Origin: Gymnogyps californianus
Lineage: Eukaryota > Chordata > Aves > Accipitriformes > Cathartidae
Direction of reading: 5' to 3'
Assembly: GCF_018139145.2 (NCBI RefSeq)
Contig: NC_059476.1
Coordinates: 4,649,501-4,713,500 of the forward strand
DNA: 64,000 bases
Part shown: positions 25,331-38,328 of the stretch, piece by piece
How the letters are laid out: each line of letters begins with the position of its first letter
Position numbering within the stretch: position 1 is the first letter of the stretch
Notes under the pieces: model-generated
What the model was told of the DNA's origin: nothing
Databases searched by the model: none
The model's input: only the letters and a program-made list of their open reading frames with translations
Program-made: the position numbers and the translations under genes

Positions 25331-27630
25331 CTTCTGCAAGTCCTGTCTCCTTTGGTCTTTAGCGGGGTTTCAGAGGAGGAGGAAAGTCTGGGGGAGAAGC
25401 TGTGCAGTAAAAAGAGAGTACAGACAGTGTGTCTGTTTGGGGAAAGGGGGAGAAGTAGAGGAAGGCAGCCGGCAAGAACTAGTCTGCTATTTCTCTAATA
25501 AAAGATTCTGGTGTTGGAAAGGAGTTTCTTGGTTCTGTAGTGCTCTTGTGACACCCCAGCACGAGCAGAACGGTTGCTGCAGGAGCTTCATGCTCTCAGC
25601 TCCTACTTGCTGGTGGGGACACTTTTTGACCCTGCTAAGCCACAGCATCTGCACCCACTCCCCAGCACATACTTTATCCAGTGCGAGATGGTATTTCCTT
25701 ACTGGCAGCTGCTTTTATCTGCTTCTTACAAATGGACCTTCCAAAAGCTCATTTAAGAAGAGGCAGTGGAAAAGCGAAGGTTTCAGCCAAATGGTGGTTG
25801 GCTTTTGTGGCTGAACAAAGGAGTCGGCCAGGTTTTTGTTGTTTGAATGTCCTTGTCTGAGTTCACAACTTGTAAACTCATTTCCCTCTTCCAAACTAAT
25901 TCTTCCTGCAGGGGATCACACTCAAAAGCTTTTGTTAGGGCTGCTGGGGGAGTGGGGAGGCTGAGATACCACAGAGGTATCTAAGTGCCTAATTGCCACC
26001 AATTTCAACAGGAGCTGCCCTAAATATACCTTGGAGGATACATATCAAAGACAGATACGCTTAAGCTGGCTTCAGCAGCTGAGACACAGAGTGGAGGAGG
26101 ACTGCAAGGTTGGTTGCAATAACTTCTGAATCCTAGAAAGGAAAAAGTCTGTGCAAGGGGCATTTGCTACAGCAGTTACGTTATCCACTGATGTAGAAAG
26201 GCCTTGCATATCTTAACACATGCCCAGCGTGCTCAGCTTCCTCGGAAAGAATTTGCTCTTGGCCTTTGCTCTCAGCCCGTATTGTTTCAGCCTTCACAAC
26301 ACACCGGCTAGATTTTCAAAGTGCTTTGAATTTGTTTCTCCTGTCACAGTGGTATGAAAATAGCAATGCATTCCAGTGATCTTGCAGCATTTAGCAAGCA
26401 GTGTCACTACAGCTTGTTTCTTGAATTTCCCACATAGGATGCCAGGCAGTTTTTGAGCCCATATGTTATGACTATAAGGTAGAAGCTCATGAACTAGCGT
26501 TGTTCTCTTCTAGGTACAGCAAAACCAGAGAGTAGGTGAGAGAGAGGAGCAGAACAAATATAGTGTTGGTTAACACATATACATAGGTAGGACATGCCAA
26601 TGTTAGCTGAGCTGCTCTGATGGCTCTGCAGATCCTTCAAGGTACCTTGAAGGGGAGGAGATGTTTGCATGACAGCTCCTTTCCATACTGCAATGGGAGA
26701 CGTTGTACCAAGTGGCATGTTCTTAAAAAAAAACCACTCTCAAATGTAAATCAGTTATGGCAAGTACCTGACATTCAGGGCATATATCTATAATTACCCC
26801 AGAGTGATAACATAAAATAACTTCCACCACTGATAATGCATCTGTACTTCAAATGGCCCAGAAGGCATCACCACGCTGAGAAACTGGTGCTTGCTGCTTT
26901 GTTAGGAGCTACTCCTACTTCAAATTCAAAGTTAAAACACCTATTTGGAAGCAAATGGAATAGTGGGGATATTTTAAAATGTCTGGCTGCCATCCACCTT
27001 CTAGTAAGAATGCTGAACAACTGAAAATGCAGTTACCTAATCTGACTTGGGCTAGCATGTAATTAATTAGCCTAATAACGTCAGTCTACCTCCATTTCTA
27101 ATATAGAGTAAACCACATCTACACAAAAATTATTTCACATCCCACTTGCCCTCACTGAGCCTTGAGTAACGTTAGAGTTGGCTGAATTTTCAAAATAATC
27201 TTCCAACTTGTATTTGGTAAACACCTGAGAAAAATAGCAATGTTCCACTTAAAACCAGTTTCCCTCTTCTTTCTATTTCAGTGAACGCTCCAATTTGCTG
27301 AAGTGTCTCCTTGTTCCTAATTTGCATGTCTAGGGGGGAAAGCATGGCCATGGAGGTAATCCTCAGTTAATTTTTTATTTATGAATTTATTTTTACAGAC
27401 CACGTAAAAGAGGCTGGAGCTTCCCCATCTCCTGCGTGTTTCTGTCCTTTACAATCCTTCTGCTCTGAACTGTCCTTAATCCATAAGAGGGGATGCCCTC
27501 GCCCGCAGGTCCTCAGTAATGCCTGGTGGGATTTGCCGCAGCATTTTGTGGCTGCCCTGCTTTGGAAAGGAGGGTTTTCTGTTCGCCCATCACGGAGGAG
27601 GTTCCGCCCTTTGTTGGCCTTTATGCCTCA
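25331..27630. other. Non-genic stretch
   Basis: No gene or repeat was recognised. The plus-strand frame at 25437-25814 (125 codons) has no family resemblance. A POU octamer in reverse orientation (ATTTGCAT) lies at 27320-27327. Confidence 0.5.
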
Positions 27631-27725
27631 CTGTGTGAACTCAGGCGGCCCTGAGACTTTCATGACTTTGCTTATTTTATTAATTACAGCTGCCAGTGTC
27701 ATAAAAAAGCTAAAATAAAATGCAG
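27631..27725. promoter_or_regulatory. Candidate conserved non-coding core
   Basis: A sharply bounded AT-rich stretch with TTATTTTATTAATTACAG centred near 27675, followed by CTGCCAGTGTCATAAAAAAG. It sits between a GC-rich flank and a CpG patch. The words are typical of homeobox-bound elements. The TTAATTACAG could also serve as a splice acceptor, but no plausible exon follows. Confidence 0.25.
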
Positions 27726-27767
27726 CAAAAAAGAGAAAAAACATTGGAGGGCACGTTTGGGAGGCTC

Positions 27768-27812
27768 TTCTCCTGCGGGGCCACCTCGCGCGGCTCCGGC
27801 TGCTCTCCGTGC
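27768..27812. promoter_or_regulatory. Very small CpG patch
   Basis: About six CpGs in 45 bases, including CCTCGCGCGGCTCCGGC. It lies inside a GC-rich piece that keeps the 207-codon minus-strand frame (27628-28251) open. That frame has no recognisable domain, and its C-terminal part is simply the complement of the AT-rich core next to it, so I do not call a gene. Confidence 0.2.
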
Positions 27813-29549
27813 CTAATGCCTGGCAAAGACCATGGCTGCTATGGAGAGATGCAACAGGACATAAAGTTGCTAAAGGACATGGGCAGCCAAAACGGAGCAA
27901 AAAAGGGGGAAAACACATTTTTTGGAGCCACTTGTTTACATGAACTCCCTCCCAATGATCAATATTTGAACCCTGTAGAGTTATTTGTTTGCTCCTTGTA
28001 ACGCAATGTTGTTGGCGCCTGCCTCCTTGTGAAATGGCTGCCAGTGCCAGGGGCTGGTGGGTGTGAGGGGGCTGCACCCCTAATCGCTGAACCTCATGCC
28101 AAGGCCATTTATACCGGCACAAATCATCAGCACTCGCCCTGCCGGAGTGTCTAGATACTGATCCTTCAGGAGCTGAAACGCAAGATGAGTCTGGTTGACT
28201 TGACCGGGAGAAGGACATGTCATGAATTAAGTGATAAACTCTTTGCAGCAAACAGCATGAGTGTAGGAACCAGCATACGCAGCATAGTCTGGGTAAAAAG
28301 AAACTAAAAAAAAATAGTTTTCAATCAGAGGAAGAAGAGTTCCTTCCCATCTTTTATTTTTCCAGTAATTATGTGCAATTTCTTAGATGCCAGCCAAGAA
28401 AGGGTGGCAGAATCAGCTCCTTAAATAAATATGCTCACCTTGCCCACTGCTAAAATTTAGAAAAATATGTGGAGCTTAAATAAATGTGTTTGCTGAACTA
28501 GCCTGACATTTGCTCTGCAAGTTCCCGAGGAAGGTGCTGTTTTACCTGGTTTTTGTTGCTGTAATTCAGTCAGGGTTCTTCTGTATTTGATGAAAATGAT
28601 TTTTACAAGCTGGTCTTTACTGAGCTCGTCCAAGAAAAAAATAACGAAAAAGCTGCCACCGTATATCAAATCCAAAATATTTCTCCCAGCTCTAGTTCCT
28701 AACATTTTTTGTCAGTCGTATCTAGAATGAAAAGTGCTCTTTTTTATGCACGTGAATTTGAAACAATTTTCCTAAGGAATTCTTGGAACCCTCCCACATA
28801 CCCTTTATTATTATATTTTTTTTTTTACTTTTTTTGGTTCGGTGCAATTGTCAGAATGTGTTTTAATATATTGAATACTTTCAGAAGAACAAAAATAAAT
28901 GGGCTGGGCTTGGCCGACTAAGCGCGGTTAAATCCAGAGAGCTGCTTTTGAGATAACTTGGACTTTTATGAGTGGGAGTGGGATTACTCAAATGGGATAA
29001 AATATCATTAGTGCCTGGCTAAAATACCTGCTGAAGGATTTTTGTCTTAAGATAGTCAGTTTAGGGAAACAACAGAGCAAAGGATCATATTTTACGACTG
29101 ACTACAATTTGGCCCAGCCCTGTCTATGGGAGCCAGCCTGCAAATACCTTTCATGAACAGGCAGTTTTGCAGACGATTATGTTCCAGCGGGACTCCTTGT
29201 GCTAACGACTTTCCAAGATGACTAAAGTATCCTCACCTACCCCTATGAAATATAAATCAAAAAATCAGCCCTTCCAGTGGCTGGGGAACAACAAGAGAGG
29301 CTAAAACGCGAAATGATTTGTAAGGCACTGAAAACACACTGAAAATATATCCAGCTTTCAGTTAAGAAAATGTAGGGTTTTTGTAAGAGGCAGAGAATGT
29401 AATAGCCCCTTTTCCCATGGGGAGAAAAAAACCCATTTTAGAGAGTTTTCTGCTGGTCTTTTCAAATCAGTCGAGTTTCTCTGGGAGATGGGAATTCCTG
29501 GCAGGGACAAGGCCTTTGATTCTTCACCTCCCTGGAAACTGAGCTGATG
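27813..29549. other. Non-genic stretch
   Basis: No recognised gene. A T-rich run (T interrupted by A and C) lies at 28806-28838. Confidence 0.55.
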
Positions 29550-29566
29550 TTTTTTTTTTTTTTTTT
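29550..29566. repeat. Poly-T tract of 17
   Basis: Seventeen uninterrupted T. No recognisable SINE or LINE body or target-site duplication is attached, so it is called as a simple mononucleotide repeat rather than a retroposon tail. Confidence 0.9.
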
Positions 29567-31879
29567 CCTACGGTGCAGCCTGTTCCTGCTTTGTTGACCT
29601 GGATATTCATCCTTATTTAGAGAAGTTATGTCTTAGGCTGGAAAAAGAAAAATATGGGCTTTCACTCATCTTTCGTCAGGCTAAAATGAAAGACAAAACC
29701 CAAGAAGACCTTTGGGTTTCCAGAGAATTACAGGCATTTCTGATGTGTTAAAATTATTAAAAATTCCAAGTCTGGCAACCAGAGTTAAGCAAGTTCAGTC
29801 GATGTGTATTTCCTTTGGTCTTTTAAAAGCCTTCTCCTCCCTTGTGCTTTTTTATGATGGTGACAGAATAAATCAGAAAACTACAATAGAAAAGGACCCT
29901 TTTTCTCTTTCTCTCTCAGTATTTTGCCTTTGAAACTCCTCAGCGCCTTCGAAGGGAGCAGTGCAGCATGCGACAGTCTGCAGCGAAAGCACTTACATAG
30001 CAAAGCACTCATCGCCCCTGTTATGAAGGATAATGCAGTAATGGGAATAGCAGGAGGAGGTACGGTTTTACGGTGTCCTCCTTCTCCTAAGGGCGTTTCC
30101 AGTTTCATTTGTACCTCTACCACCAAGCCATGGGAAGGCAGTTAAACCTCCTCAGCCTGGAGTGTTTTCATGGTAGGAGCAAGGCCAGGAAGAGGGGAAA
30201 CAAACAGCAGGATGGGATAAAACACCCTCCAAGTATTTCACTTGCTTGCTTTTCCTCTCCATTCCTGGCTGCAAATTCACCACTGCCTGTAACAGGCTGT
30301 CCTCGCCCCGTCCCGGACCCCCTCAGCAGCCCTGCCATTGCAAGGGCGATCGCACCAGCCAAGCCCCTGCCTCTGTGTGCCGCAAATTTCAGATTTGTGT
30401 CTGAAATTTAGATTATTTGCCCCTTCAGTTAGTTAGTTTCAACTAATGCCACTGACATCCCTCCTCTGCAGCGTTGTGCAGCGCTGGTGACCGGTCCTGC
30501 TGGTAAATGTGTGGTCCCTGCAAGGTGACCGACCAGCATCCTAGCATGGTGCCTTTTTGGCACGGTAAATTCATGAAAAACACTGAACTCAGCATTACAG
30601 AGAAGTGTGGAAGGGGAAAAGGAGGACTTTGACAACTGATCAGGAAATGAGTATTGATTAAAGAAGTCCCTCTTATTAATCACACACCATGGGTATGTAC
30701 TCTGAGGCAGGTTGGGGTAATATTTAGCAACACCCCATCTTTTTTGTTTGCCAGCGACTGCGTGCTCTCAGCATTTTTTTAAAGAGCAGCCAAAGGAGGG
30801 TGGAAGTGAGTGAGCAAACGGCAGCTCTCCTTCCTGGAGCCCATGCTGGAGGGACAACGTGCTGCCATTCGGCATGGCGACACCTGAAATCCTGCTCAAA
30901 AATCTGTCAAAAGATAAAGACATCATACAGAAGACATGATCTTATCCTTAATTCTTACAGAGTGTGTGGATTCAAGAAAACTGAGAAGAAATGTGATCCG
31001 GGACAGTTAGGTGCTTGCAGTCAGCATCTGTCTGGTGATTGCATCACTTCCAATACTGAGCATTAAAATATTAAATGGACCGTATGTTTCAATCAAACTC
31101 TGAATTGATTCAATTCCTGGTCAGGGACTAGTAAAGCCTTGATCATTACAGAAGCTGAAACTGCAGCAAAGCAATTGACCGGCATCCCTTGGGAGCACTG
31201 ACATACGCCGTGGTCAGAAGAAGCCTCAGCAGACAGACCAAAAATGTCAAAATGTCAAAAGTGGATCTGGTGAGGAGCTGAAACGGTAGTCGGGATGGAG
31301 GGGCAGGGTGGGTTAAAGCAACCAAGAATGAAGCAGGCCTTTGACAAGCTACTGAACTGGCAGAGAGGAGCTGCTGTATCTCAGACTGCAGGCATGGACT
31401 GGGAGGAAGCTTGAAGGGAGATCCTGGATGCAGAGGCGACATGCGCAGAGCATCCTTCCCTGCCCGCACGTTGGCTCAGGAGCACTCTCGGCGCTGGGCA
31501 CTGCAAGGTGCCACTGAAGCAGAGGCTCAGAAATCATCTCAGTCTCAGAAAAGAGGCTTGGGCACAGGTTTGCAGATACACATGTGGAGGACAGAAAACC
31601 AGTGCTGTAAATTTGGGAAGTTGTAAGAAAATAAGGGAAATGCCAGCTACTGTGAGAAATGGACAAGAGCAATGTTGATACTAAAAGGTGAAGTGCTGCA
31701 AGAGAAGAAGTGTTAATTACATGCATGGCAATGTATATATTAACCTTTGGCTACGTTGAAAGATATTTCAGCAACAGGCATACATTCCTGCACAGATTAT
31801 AAAAAGTCTGCACCATGCTCTTATCACTCTGGCCTTGGATACACGTGGTAAAAATGCGAACGCCTGACAGTTGCCTCCT
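29567..31879. other. Non-genic stretch with stem-loop
   Basis: No gene or transposon was recognised. A perfect 10-base stem-loop at 30384-30409 is listed separately. The piece from 30290 to 30360 is C-rich with a GCGATCGC palindrome near 30346. Minus-strand frames at 31146-31726 have no family resemblance. Confidence 0.5.
30384..30409. repeat. Perfect inverted repeat, 10-base arms
   Basis: AAATTTCAGA at 30384-30393 and its exact complement TCTGAAATTT at 30400-30409, separated by TTTGTG. As RNA it would fold into a 10-pair AU-rich hairpin. It is too short for a typical microRNA precursor and has no terminator context. It may be chance or a STAT-like paired site (TTTCAGA / TCTGAAA). Confidence 0.8.
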
Positions 31880-32260
31880 GTTTGATGGGACAGCCTGTGT
31901 CATTGCTTTAAAACACAACTGTCACAAAATGATGGCACAACAGACTGTATCTTGCACCGCAAGGAGGGCAGTCGGTGCTCCTGACCAAGCCAGCCCTGAG
32001 CAGAACATGCTGTCGGCAGTATCGCAATACGATGCATTAGTCACGTGCTGCTGTTAATAATGCATTTGCTACATTAACTTATCACTGCTGCATCTCTCAT
32101 ATGTATCACAATAAATTAGTCAAATCCTGGCCTGCTTGCACAAGGCAGGGGCCCACTGCTGATGAAAGATAATTTCCCCGAGTGAGAATTTGAGGATTAA
32201 CTCTCGATTACTTTATGCCTGGCATTAACAACATTACAAGATTGATATCGATTTCAGATC
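31880..32260. promoter_or_regulatory. Candidate conserved non-coding element
   Basis: Unique sequence combining retained CpGs with AT-rich factor-like words: CACGTG E-box at 32042-32047, TTAATAATGCATTTGC from about 32054, ACAATAAATTAGTC near 32108, and TGATATCGATTTC near 32243. It has no coding frame longer than 80 codons and no repeat. Its density of distinct motifs is among the highest in the window. Conservation is inferred. Confidence 0.33.
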
Positions 32261-32639
32261 CAACAACTTCTTTTTTATTAGGAGAGCAGGGTTGGAAAGA
32301 ATAGATCACTGGGGAGTGAGGTCCATTGAGGCACAGGGATGCTTCATATGTGGGTAAAGATCTTTTAAAAGGTTAGTGTCGTACCACCCCTTAATTCCCA
32401 CCAAACAGGAATGACATACTTTACACTGCCTGCATTAGCATTTCACTCAGTACTGCCTGCCTGGATTTTTGTTTTAATTCTGACAAAGTGCATGGCATTG
32501 CAACTGAACTCCCCAACAGCACAGGGATAAAAAAAAAAAATCAATCATGTTTTTGACACTTGAGAAGGAAGGTGTTTAACATACAGAAGATCCATCACAC
32601 ACCGCTCATCAGATAAGCCATCCTATGCTTGTAGTAACC
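32261..32639. other. Non-genic linker between two candidate elements
   Basis: Unique sequence with an A-run near 32528. Nothing else was recognised. Confidence 0.5.
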
Positions 32640-33060
32640 TGATTATGTGGCATGCCTTAAATGAAATTAAGCTGTTATTAAAGGCTTCAAAATATCCAGC
32701 TCTCTACCAGACTCCTTGTAAAGCATCCTGCCAATTTCTGCTCATCTTTTTAAAAGCACACCGGTCCTATGACAGGGGACAAATGGATTTAACTTCTGCT
32801 GCGGTTGTTTGGTTCAAAACTAGCAAACTCACCATTAATTATTGATCTGGCTTGTCAAGCTATAGCATCAATTATTGCAGCCCTGGCACATGAGGCTTTG
32901 GAATTAAAAGCATCCATAACCTTTGTGTGGAAAGGGCTTACTCTCTTTGGCTTAGGAATACCATTTTTCTTCCACGACATGTTCATGACTTCTATCCATA
33001 TGGTCTCCACTCACACGTGGCTGTTTCCCAGCGCAGGTAAGCCTCTGAGTTGATTAAATA
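32640..33060. promoter_or_regulatory. Candidate conserved non-coding element
   Basis: Repeat-free AT-leaning block. Its centre carries CATTAATTATTGATC (32833-32847), GGCTTGTCAAGC and ATCAATTATTGC (from about 32868). These ATTGAT/AATTATT words are typical of homeodomain and SOX-like sites in developmental enhancers. The ORFs that cross it, 66 and 82 codons plus, are unremarkable. With the previous block it forms a cluster of about 1.2 kb near the middle of the window. Confidence 0.33.
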
Positions 33061-34679
33061 ACAGCAGTAAATGGTACCCAGACGGAACCCCTGGTAAGCA
33101 TAAGGTTGTTTGTTTCTGGAGCTGATGCTCTGTTCCCCGGGGAGAGTGGAAACTGCTGTATCACTATTTTTTTTTCTCAGTATGAATGTCTTTCAGTTTT
33201 AGGCTTGTAGGAATATCTTTGCTTTTCATCCATTCCAGCTGTGACATATATTTGATAGGTAGAAATGGAAGTTATGGCCATCAGGGATGGAAGATGAATC
33301 GGCTGACATTTCCCTGGTGTAATAGGATTCAGATTTCCTCCTGGAGAATGGGAAAATGACTCTGACAGGGAGTGCTAAAATCCTGGGCTGGGGAGATATG
33401 TTTTTGTAATTGCACTTGTTGATGAGGAAAGGATAAGCAAAGGATAGAGCAGTATTTCTTTTCTGACTGATTCAAGAAATATTAGCTTGCCAATTTTAGA
33501 AATCTATGAAAAATCACCTTGTAGTTATTAGGGCTGGGAGTTACAATGAATTACAGAATCCTTAGAGCAATATTTCTGAGAGCTTTTATATAGACACATT
33601 TCTTAGCACTGAAAAACAGGGAAATAATACTTCACATGGGATTTGTGGGTTTGCAAATGAAAGCAACACTTGCTCTTAGCAACATGAGTGCATAAAAGAG
33701 CTGAGTCTTCCCTCTAACCTTAGTGGATGTTGCAATCCACAAATTAAAACTCACATTCTACCTGTTTTTGGGCTGCTGCTCCAAAATGTGCATTTCAGAG
33801 GGACCTTCTCCTCCAGAAGCGTTGTTGGGTCTCAGGCTTGGGCAGGCATTTGCCAGGCTATTTTGTCTCCATTTCATCTAGTGTTTTATGGTTGGATTGG
33901 GAATTTCTCTGCCTTCCATGTTTTTTACAGCACCTATTTCAAGACAATCTTCATGCTGCGGTGGCACCATATACTAAAGTGAATGTGTTTATGAAGTATT
34001 AAGATTAAGAAGAAATTTTAAGGTATGAGACTGGAGAGAAAATTCTGTGTGTAACCTACAGCATCAATTTTTTCGCTTCAGGATCTTCTAGCTAAAGTAA
34101 ATCAGCAAAGTCCTACTGTTTAAAGCTTCACATGTAGCTCTATCCCTTGACAGAAAAGGAATCAAGCAGCCCAAGGATGTTGCACTCGTACACTCAACAG
34201 GGAGGTACGGCTGACAAAGTCTTTGTATCAAACGCATCCAAGTGAATGAGGCTAAAATAAAAATCTCAGTTATTTCAGACATAAAAACCATGGACATTGG
34301 CATAAAAGATTTTGAGGAAAATGATTCCGTTTCATTTATCTTTTTTATTAGACAGGAAAAATTGGTCTCTGGACCTTACCAAAACACGTACCTTAAACCA
34401 GCCCGTGCAGCTAAGGATATTAAACCAGTGAGCTCATCACGCCCTTTCCTTTCATACCTGGCCTAGAAACTAAATTGATAAACAGTTTTCTGCCTTAGCT
34501 GGCTGGTCATGTGCGGGAGCAGTCGAGAAAGCATGCTGAAGGTTGCTCCTTGAGATCTGGTCAGCAAACTGTGACTGCTCGAGGGATGCCTTCGGAGAGG
34601 GCAGAGCCTCGGCAGACCAGTGTCCTGGCGTCGCTCCCTGGCTTCAGCTCAGTATCAGCCAAGAGGAATTGCTCAGATA
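33061..34679. other. Non-genic stretch
   Basis: No recognised feature. Confidence 0.55.
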
Positions 34680-34800
34680 AATAGTGAGGTCATGGGAGCT
34701 GGGTTAACTGCAGTCCAGCGTGATGGAAATTCATAACTAATGACTTCACCATGACCTGTGGATAAGCATCTGACCTTCCTGGTGGGGCAATTGAGTCAAT
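34680..34800. promoter_or_regulatory. Candidate element with inverted AGGTCA half-sites
   Basis: AGGTCATGG at 34687-34695 and its exact complement CCATGACCT at 34749-34757 bracket an AT-leaning stretch containing GGGTTAACTGCAG and TCATAACTAATGAC. AGGTCA is the nuclear-receptor half-site. The spacing of 53 bases is too wide for one dimer site, so the pair may be two separate sites or chance. Confidence 0.25.
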
Positions 34801-35989
34801 GGTTAGCAGACCAGCCCTTGGTCTCCTACAAACGCGTAGCTGCTGAAGTAGAGACCTCCCAGAAGCCGGCAGGCTATGCCTAGGATCCCGTACTTTGAAA
34901 ACCAGAAGCAGCTTTCAGCTACTGATTCAATCCTCTGCCAAAAGCTACTCCTGGAGGCCATTAGCGCTGGAGATGCATGGTGCTAAGGTAGAGCACGGGG
35001 AAGCCTTTGTGTGCTTGTGTGGTACCTTCCTTCTCCTGCCCCTTCACAGGAGCCAACACTCCCTCAGCCAGTCGAGTTTCTCTGGGAAGAATTACACCCA
35101 AATGGTTCTCCCTTTGCTCTAGACAGCAGACAGGGGAAGCTGAAGAGGTCAATGGGCCGCAATTGCTCTTCTTCTCAAGGGAAACAGAGACGTTGCTACT
35201 TCCTATTATTTGATTTGGAATTTAGGGGAGAGAAAATCAGCATCAGTCATTGCACCTTTCTGGAACACTTCAAAAACCCATATACTTATCTGGCCTAACC
35301 TTAAACAAGCTAGCTACTGGGTTTCGCATGTCTCTTGGCAGTGAAATAGGAGGGATAGAAGGTTTCAATGGTTTGCCATTTCCCCCCCAAACAAACAGAC
35401 ACACTCCACGAAGGCTGAACAACATGGAAGAGTTTGGAGAGCTTCAAGACAGTCAACACAGGAGAGCCCACCCATTTTTCTTGCACTTCCCGGCCCCACA
35501 GATGTTTGGGTATGGAGAGGCTTCTGCGAGGATATGCAGGAAAACGGAAAGCAAGTAAACACTTCCATGATTGATTTTGTCAATCCACTCACCTTCACCA
35601 TCTCTACCTGGTCCCACATGACTCTAAACTGATTGTGAATTTACGGGTCACTTGCTCAAGCTGGGTGTCAGTCAGCCGTGCAAACATCGGGGAGCCCTGT
35701 CCCAGGCACTATCAAAGCACTCGTGCTCCCTTCAGAAGAAGGGCTATGCTTGGAAAAGCAGGCGTGCCAAAAACGGATTAGTGAAAACACTTATGCCCTT
35801 TAAAAAGCTGGATTAAAAACAATAAGGCTCGTCAGGAGGCTCCATTTAATTGCTAGGATTATGCCAGCCATGGAGATGTAAGGGGAGGAAAGCTAACAGG
35901 AGATGTGTCCAGAAGAAACGTGTTCCCTTGACTTCCCTCACAAACTGGAGGAGAAAACCGGCCGATGATTCAGTTTTGCCTTTGATTCA
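34801..35989. other. Non-genic stretch
   Basis: No gene or repeat was recognised. Plus-strand frames around 34895-35558 overlap each other and minus-strand frames. Confidence 0.55.
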
Positions 35990-36200
35990 ACATAATGACT
36001 AAATCCTGCAAAGATAATTGGTGTTATGGCCATTTGTGCTGGCAGCTGTACTCCAGTACTTTTTAAAATCATTATCTGTTAAGACATTTGCAAATATACA
36101 GTGAGCCTGGCAATGCCTCATTAAAGCACTGAAGAAGACAGTCATAAATTTTATTGCCTCAGCATTACACGTTGAAGTCATAATGGTACAGATCTGTTCT
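35990..36200. promoter_or_regulatory. Candidate conserved non-coding block
   Basis: AT-rich unique stretch with AGATAATTGGTG, a TTTGCAAATA octamer-like word near 36089, and GTCATAAATTTTATTGCC near 36140. It has no repeat or coding signal. It resembles developmental non-coding elements in texture only. Confidence 0.25.
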
Positions 36201-38328
36201 GAATGTATAAATTCCCTTATTGCTTCAGCAAAATCTCATGTTTTTCTGGACAAGCTCTTGAGAAGGGCATAAAAATGAAAAATGCCATCAGCATTCAAAC
36301 AGAGAAGTCTGACCGGCTCCATTTTTTTTCCTTTAAGGATAATGCTTGCTCTAACCATGCAGAGAATGTATTTTAAAATGTAACCATACCGAAACATCAG
36401 ACAAATGCTATTCCTGCAGCAATTTTAGGCAATAGACTTATCTATGATGCTTCACTTCCAGCCCACTATTTCTCCTGATGCACATTAACTTTTATTTCAG
36501 GGTCTCTATCCAAACTTATTGAGGTCAGTGGAAAGATTATCATTGGTTTCCTTCAGTTTTGCATCAAATCCTTGATCAGGACATCTCAATTTTTACTAGG
36601 AGAGAATAAATTTGCTAGTGGTTTAGAAAAACTATGATGTTGCCATTGGCTTAGAAAAATAGGTTGTTATTAAATGGAGCTGAAACACAGAAATACATGT
36701 GATATCATTCTATATTCTAGGGACAGGCCTCTAGTCTGTCTTCAAGAATTTGCTGTTTGCTGTTGTAAAGTTGTACATCTAAAAAAGAAACATTAGTAAG
36801 AGTTTAATTCTGTGAACTTCCCAGAAGTTTAATAGTGTTTGAGAGACAAACAAATCCCACTGAGTGAGTCACCTGTGTCTTATTCCACATGAACCTGGAA
36901 TTGGGCTCTAGATAAATGAACGTAGATAAATATTATTTAGCCTAATAAAAACTCCACTGGCTGGGATCAGTTTCTCACTGTTACTCCTGCTGTTCCTCTC
37001 TGCAGGCCTTTGGATGTGGCAAGGGATTTTTCAGGACGTATATTCTCCTGATGTGCATGCAAGTCACCTCTTTGTGCGGCTATGTATTTGCATGCGTATC
37101 CAGGGGAAAATAAATCGCCTTTGTATAGCTTCTCAGAGGGAGTTAATCTGTTTAGGATTGAGGCATCTATTCTATAAGACCATAGACGGTTGCATTAAAC
37201 GACATGGATGCTGGAACATCCATGCTGGAGTTTCACTGCCACGCTGTCATGGTGAAGGAGATATAGAGCAGGGACAATAAGATGACACTATCAATATAAA
37301 GCCAGATTTACCATCATCGTCCCCAGTGATTTAATTCAAGGGTATGATTTCATTCACTTTGAGTTAATGCAGAAATACTGTCTATATTTCAAGGTCTGAA
37401 CATTTCCATATAGATAAAAATACCACTTGCTCACAAATTGTTCAAAGCCTGTACATGCTTTTTGGAGCTGGATTGCCGAGCGGTGTCCTGGGAGGCTCTC
37501 CCAGCCCTGCAGGAGAAGGGCATTCCTGCTGTAAGCTATTAACTGGAGCTGGGATAACATCAGCTGGGATGGAGGGAGCAGGAAAGGGATGGAGCAATAT
37601 CCTTCAGCCTCCAAAAAATTTTCACCTGTGTCATGAATGATGGAGCCAAACGTGAGCTGCAGGCTGGTACATGGCCATCAGATACCCGGCATGGCCATGC
37701 AGCTGACCTCCACACAGCTTCTTCCATCCTTCTGCATCTCTTTGCTGCTCCAGTTGGGAACTGTTTTAAAAAGAGAGAAATAAAGCAAACACATGTAGAG
37801 TTTGTCATTTCAAAGGCAAGACAAAAATCTAAAAAAAGAAAACCAAACAAGGAATCATAGGAAAATCTTACCAATATATGAGAGGCCCCTGAGTGTTTTG
37901 ATCACTGAAGCTGTCCAGAGGCGTTGCCAGATTTTTTCCCTAGCATGCTGGAAAAACTCTGCCCTGGGATAGGTCTGCTTTGTCAAGTGTTAGGAGAATC
38001 GGTTTGGCCTTGCTGAAGCTGAGGGTGGAATTGGGAATGAAGCCTGGTTCTTGGTTGAACCCTGGCTTTGATCTCAACTATGGAGAGACTAGCACCTCTC
38101 ACCATAATTTAGGATCTGCCACAAATATTTAAGCTTCAGACTTTTTTTTTTCACCCTTCCTTTTTCCACGCTTTAGGTTTTTTCCTTCTTCTCTTGGACT
38201 CTCTCGGAATTTCGGGAGCTTGACCTCTGAGCAATGTTGGCAGCTGCGTATGCCAATGTTGACATCCCAGCCATGTACAGCTGCGCAGCCCGCAAACCTC
38301 CGTAGCCAGAAGGTCAAATCACCCTAGG
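36201..38328. other. Non-genic stretch
   Basis: No recognised gene. A reverse POU octamer (ATTTGCAT) lies at 37086-37093. The frames at 37354-37874 are in opposite directions and overlap. Confidence 0.5.

Noticed and set aside
27628..28251. Longest frame in the window, 207 codons, minus strand
   Set aside because: No recognisable domain, low-complexity C-terminus encoded by the complement of an AT-rich non-coding core, opposite-strand frame of 93 codons overlapping, and GC-rich local composition that lowers stop frequency. One or two frames of this size are plausible by chance in 64 kb.
29550..29566. Poly-T tract as the tail of a retroposed sequence on the minus strand
   Set aside because: No recognisable retroposon body next to it and no flanking duplication.
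30384..30409. Hairpin as a microRNA gene
   Set aside because: The stem is only 10 pairs, and flanking sequence does not extend it to a precursor-length fold.
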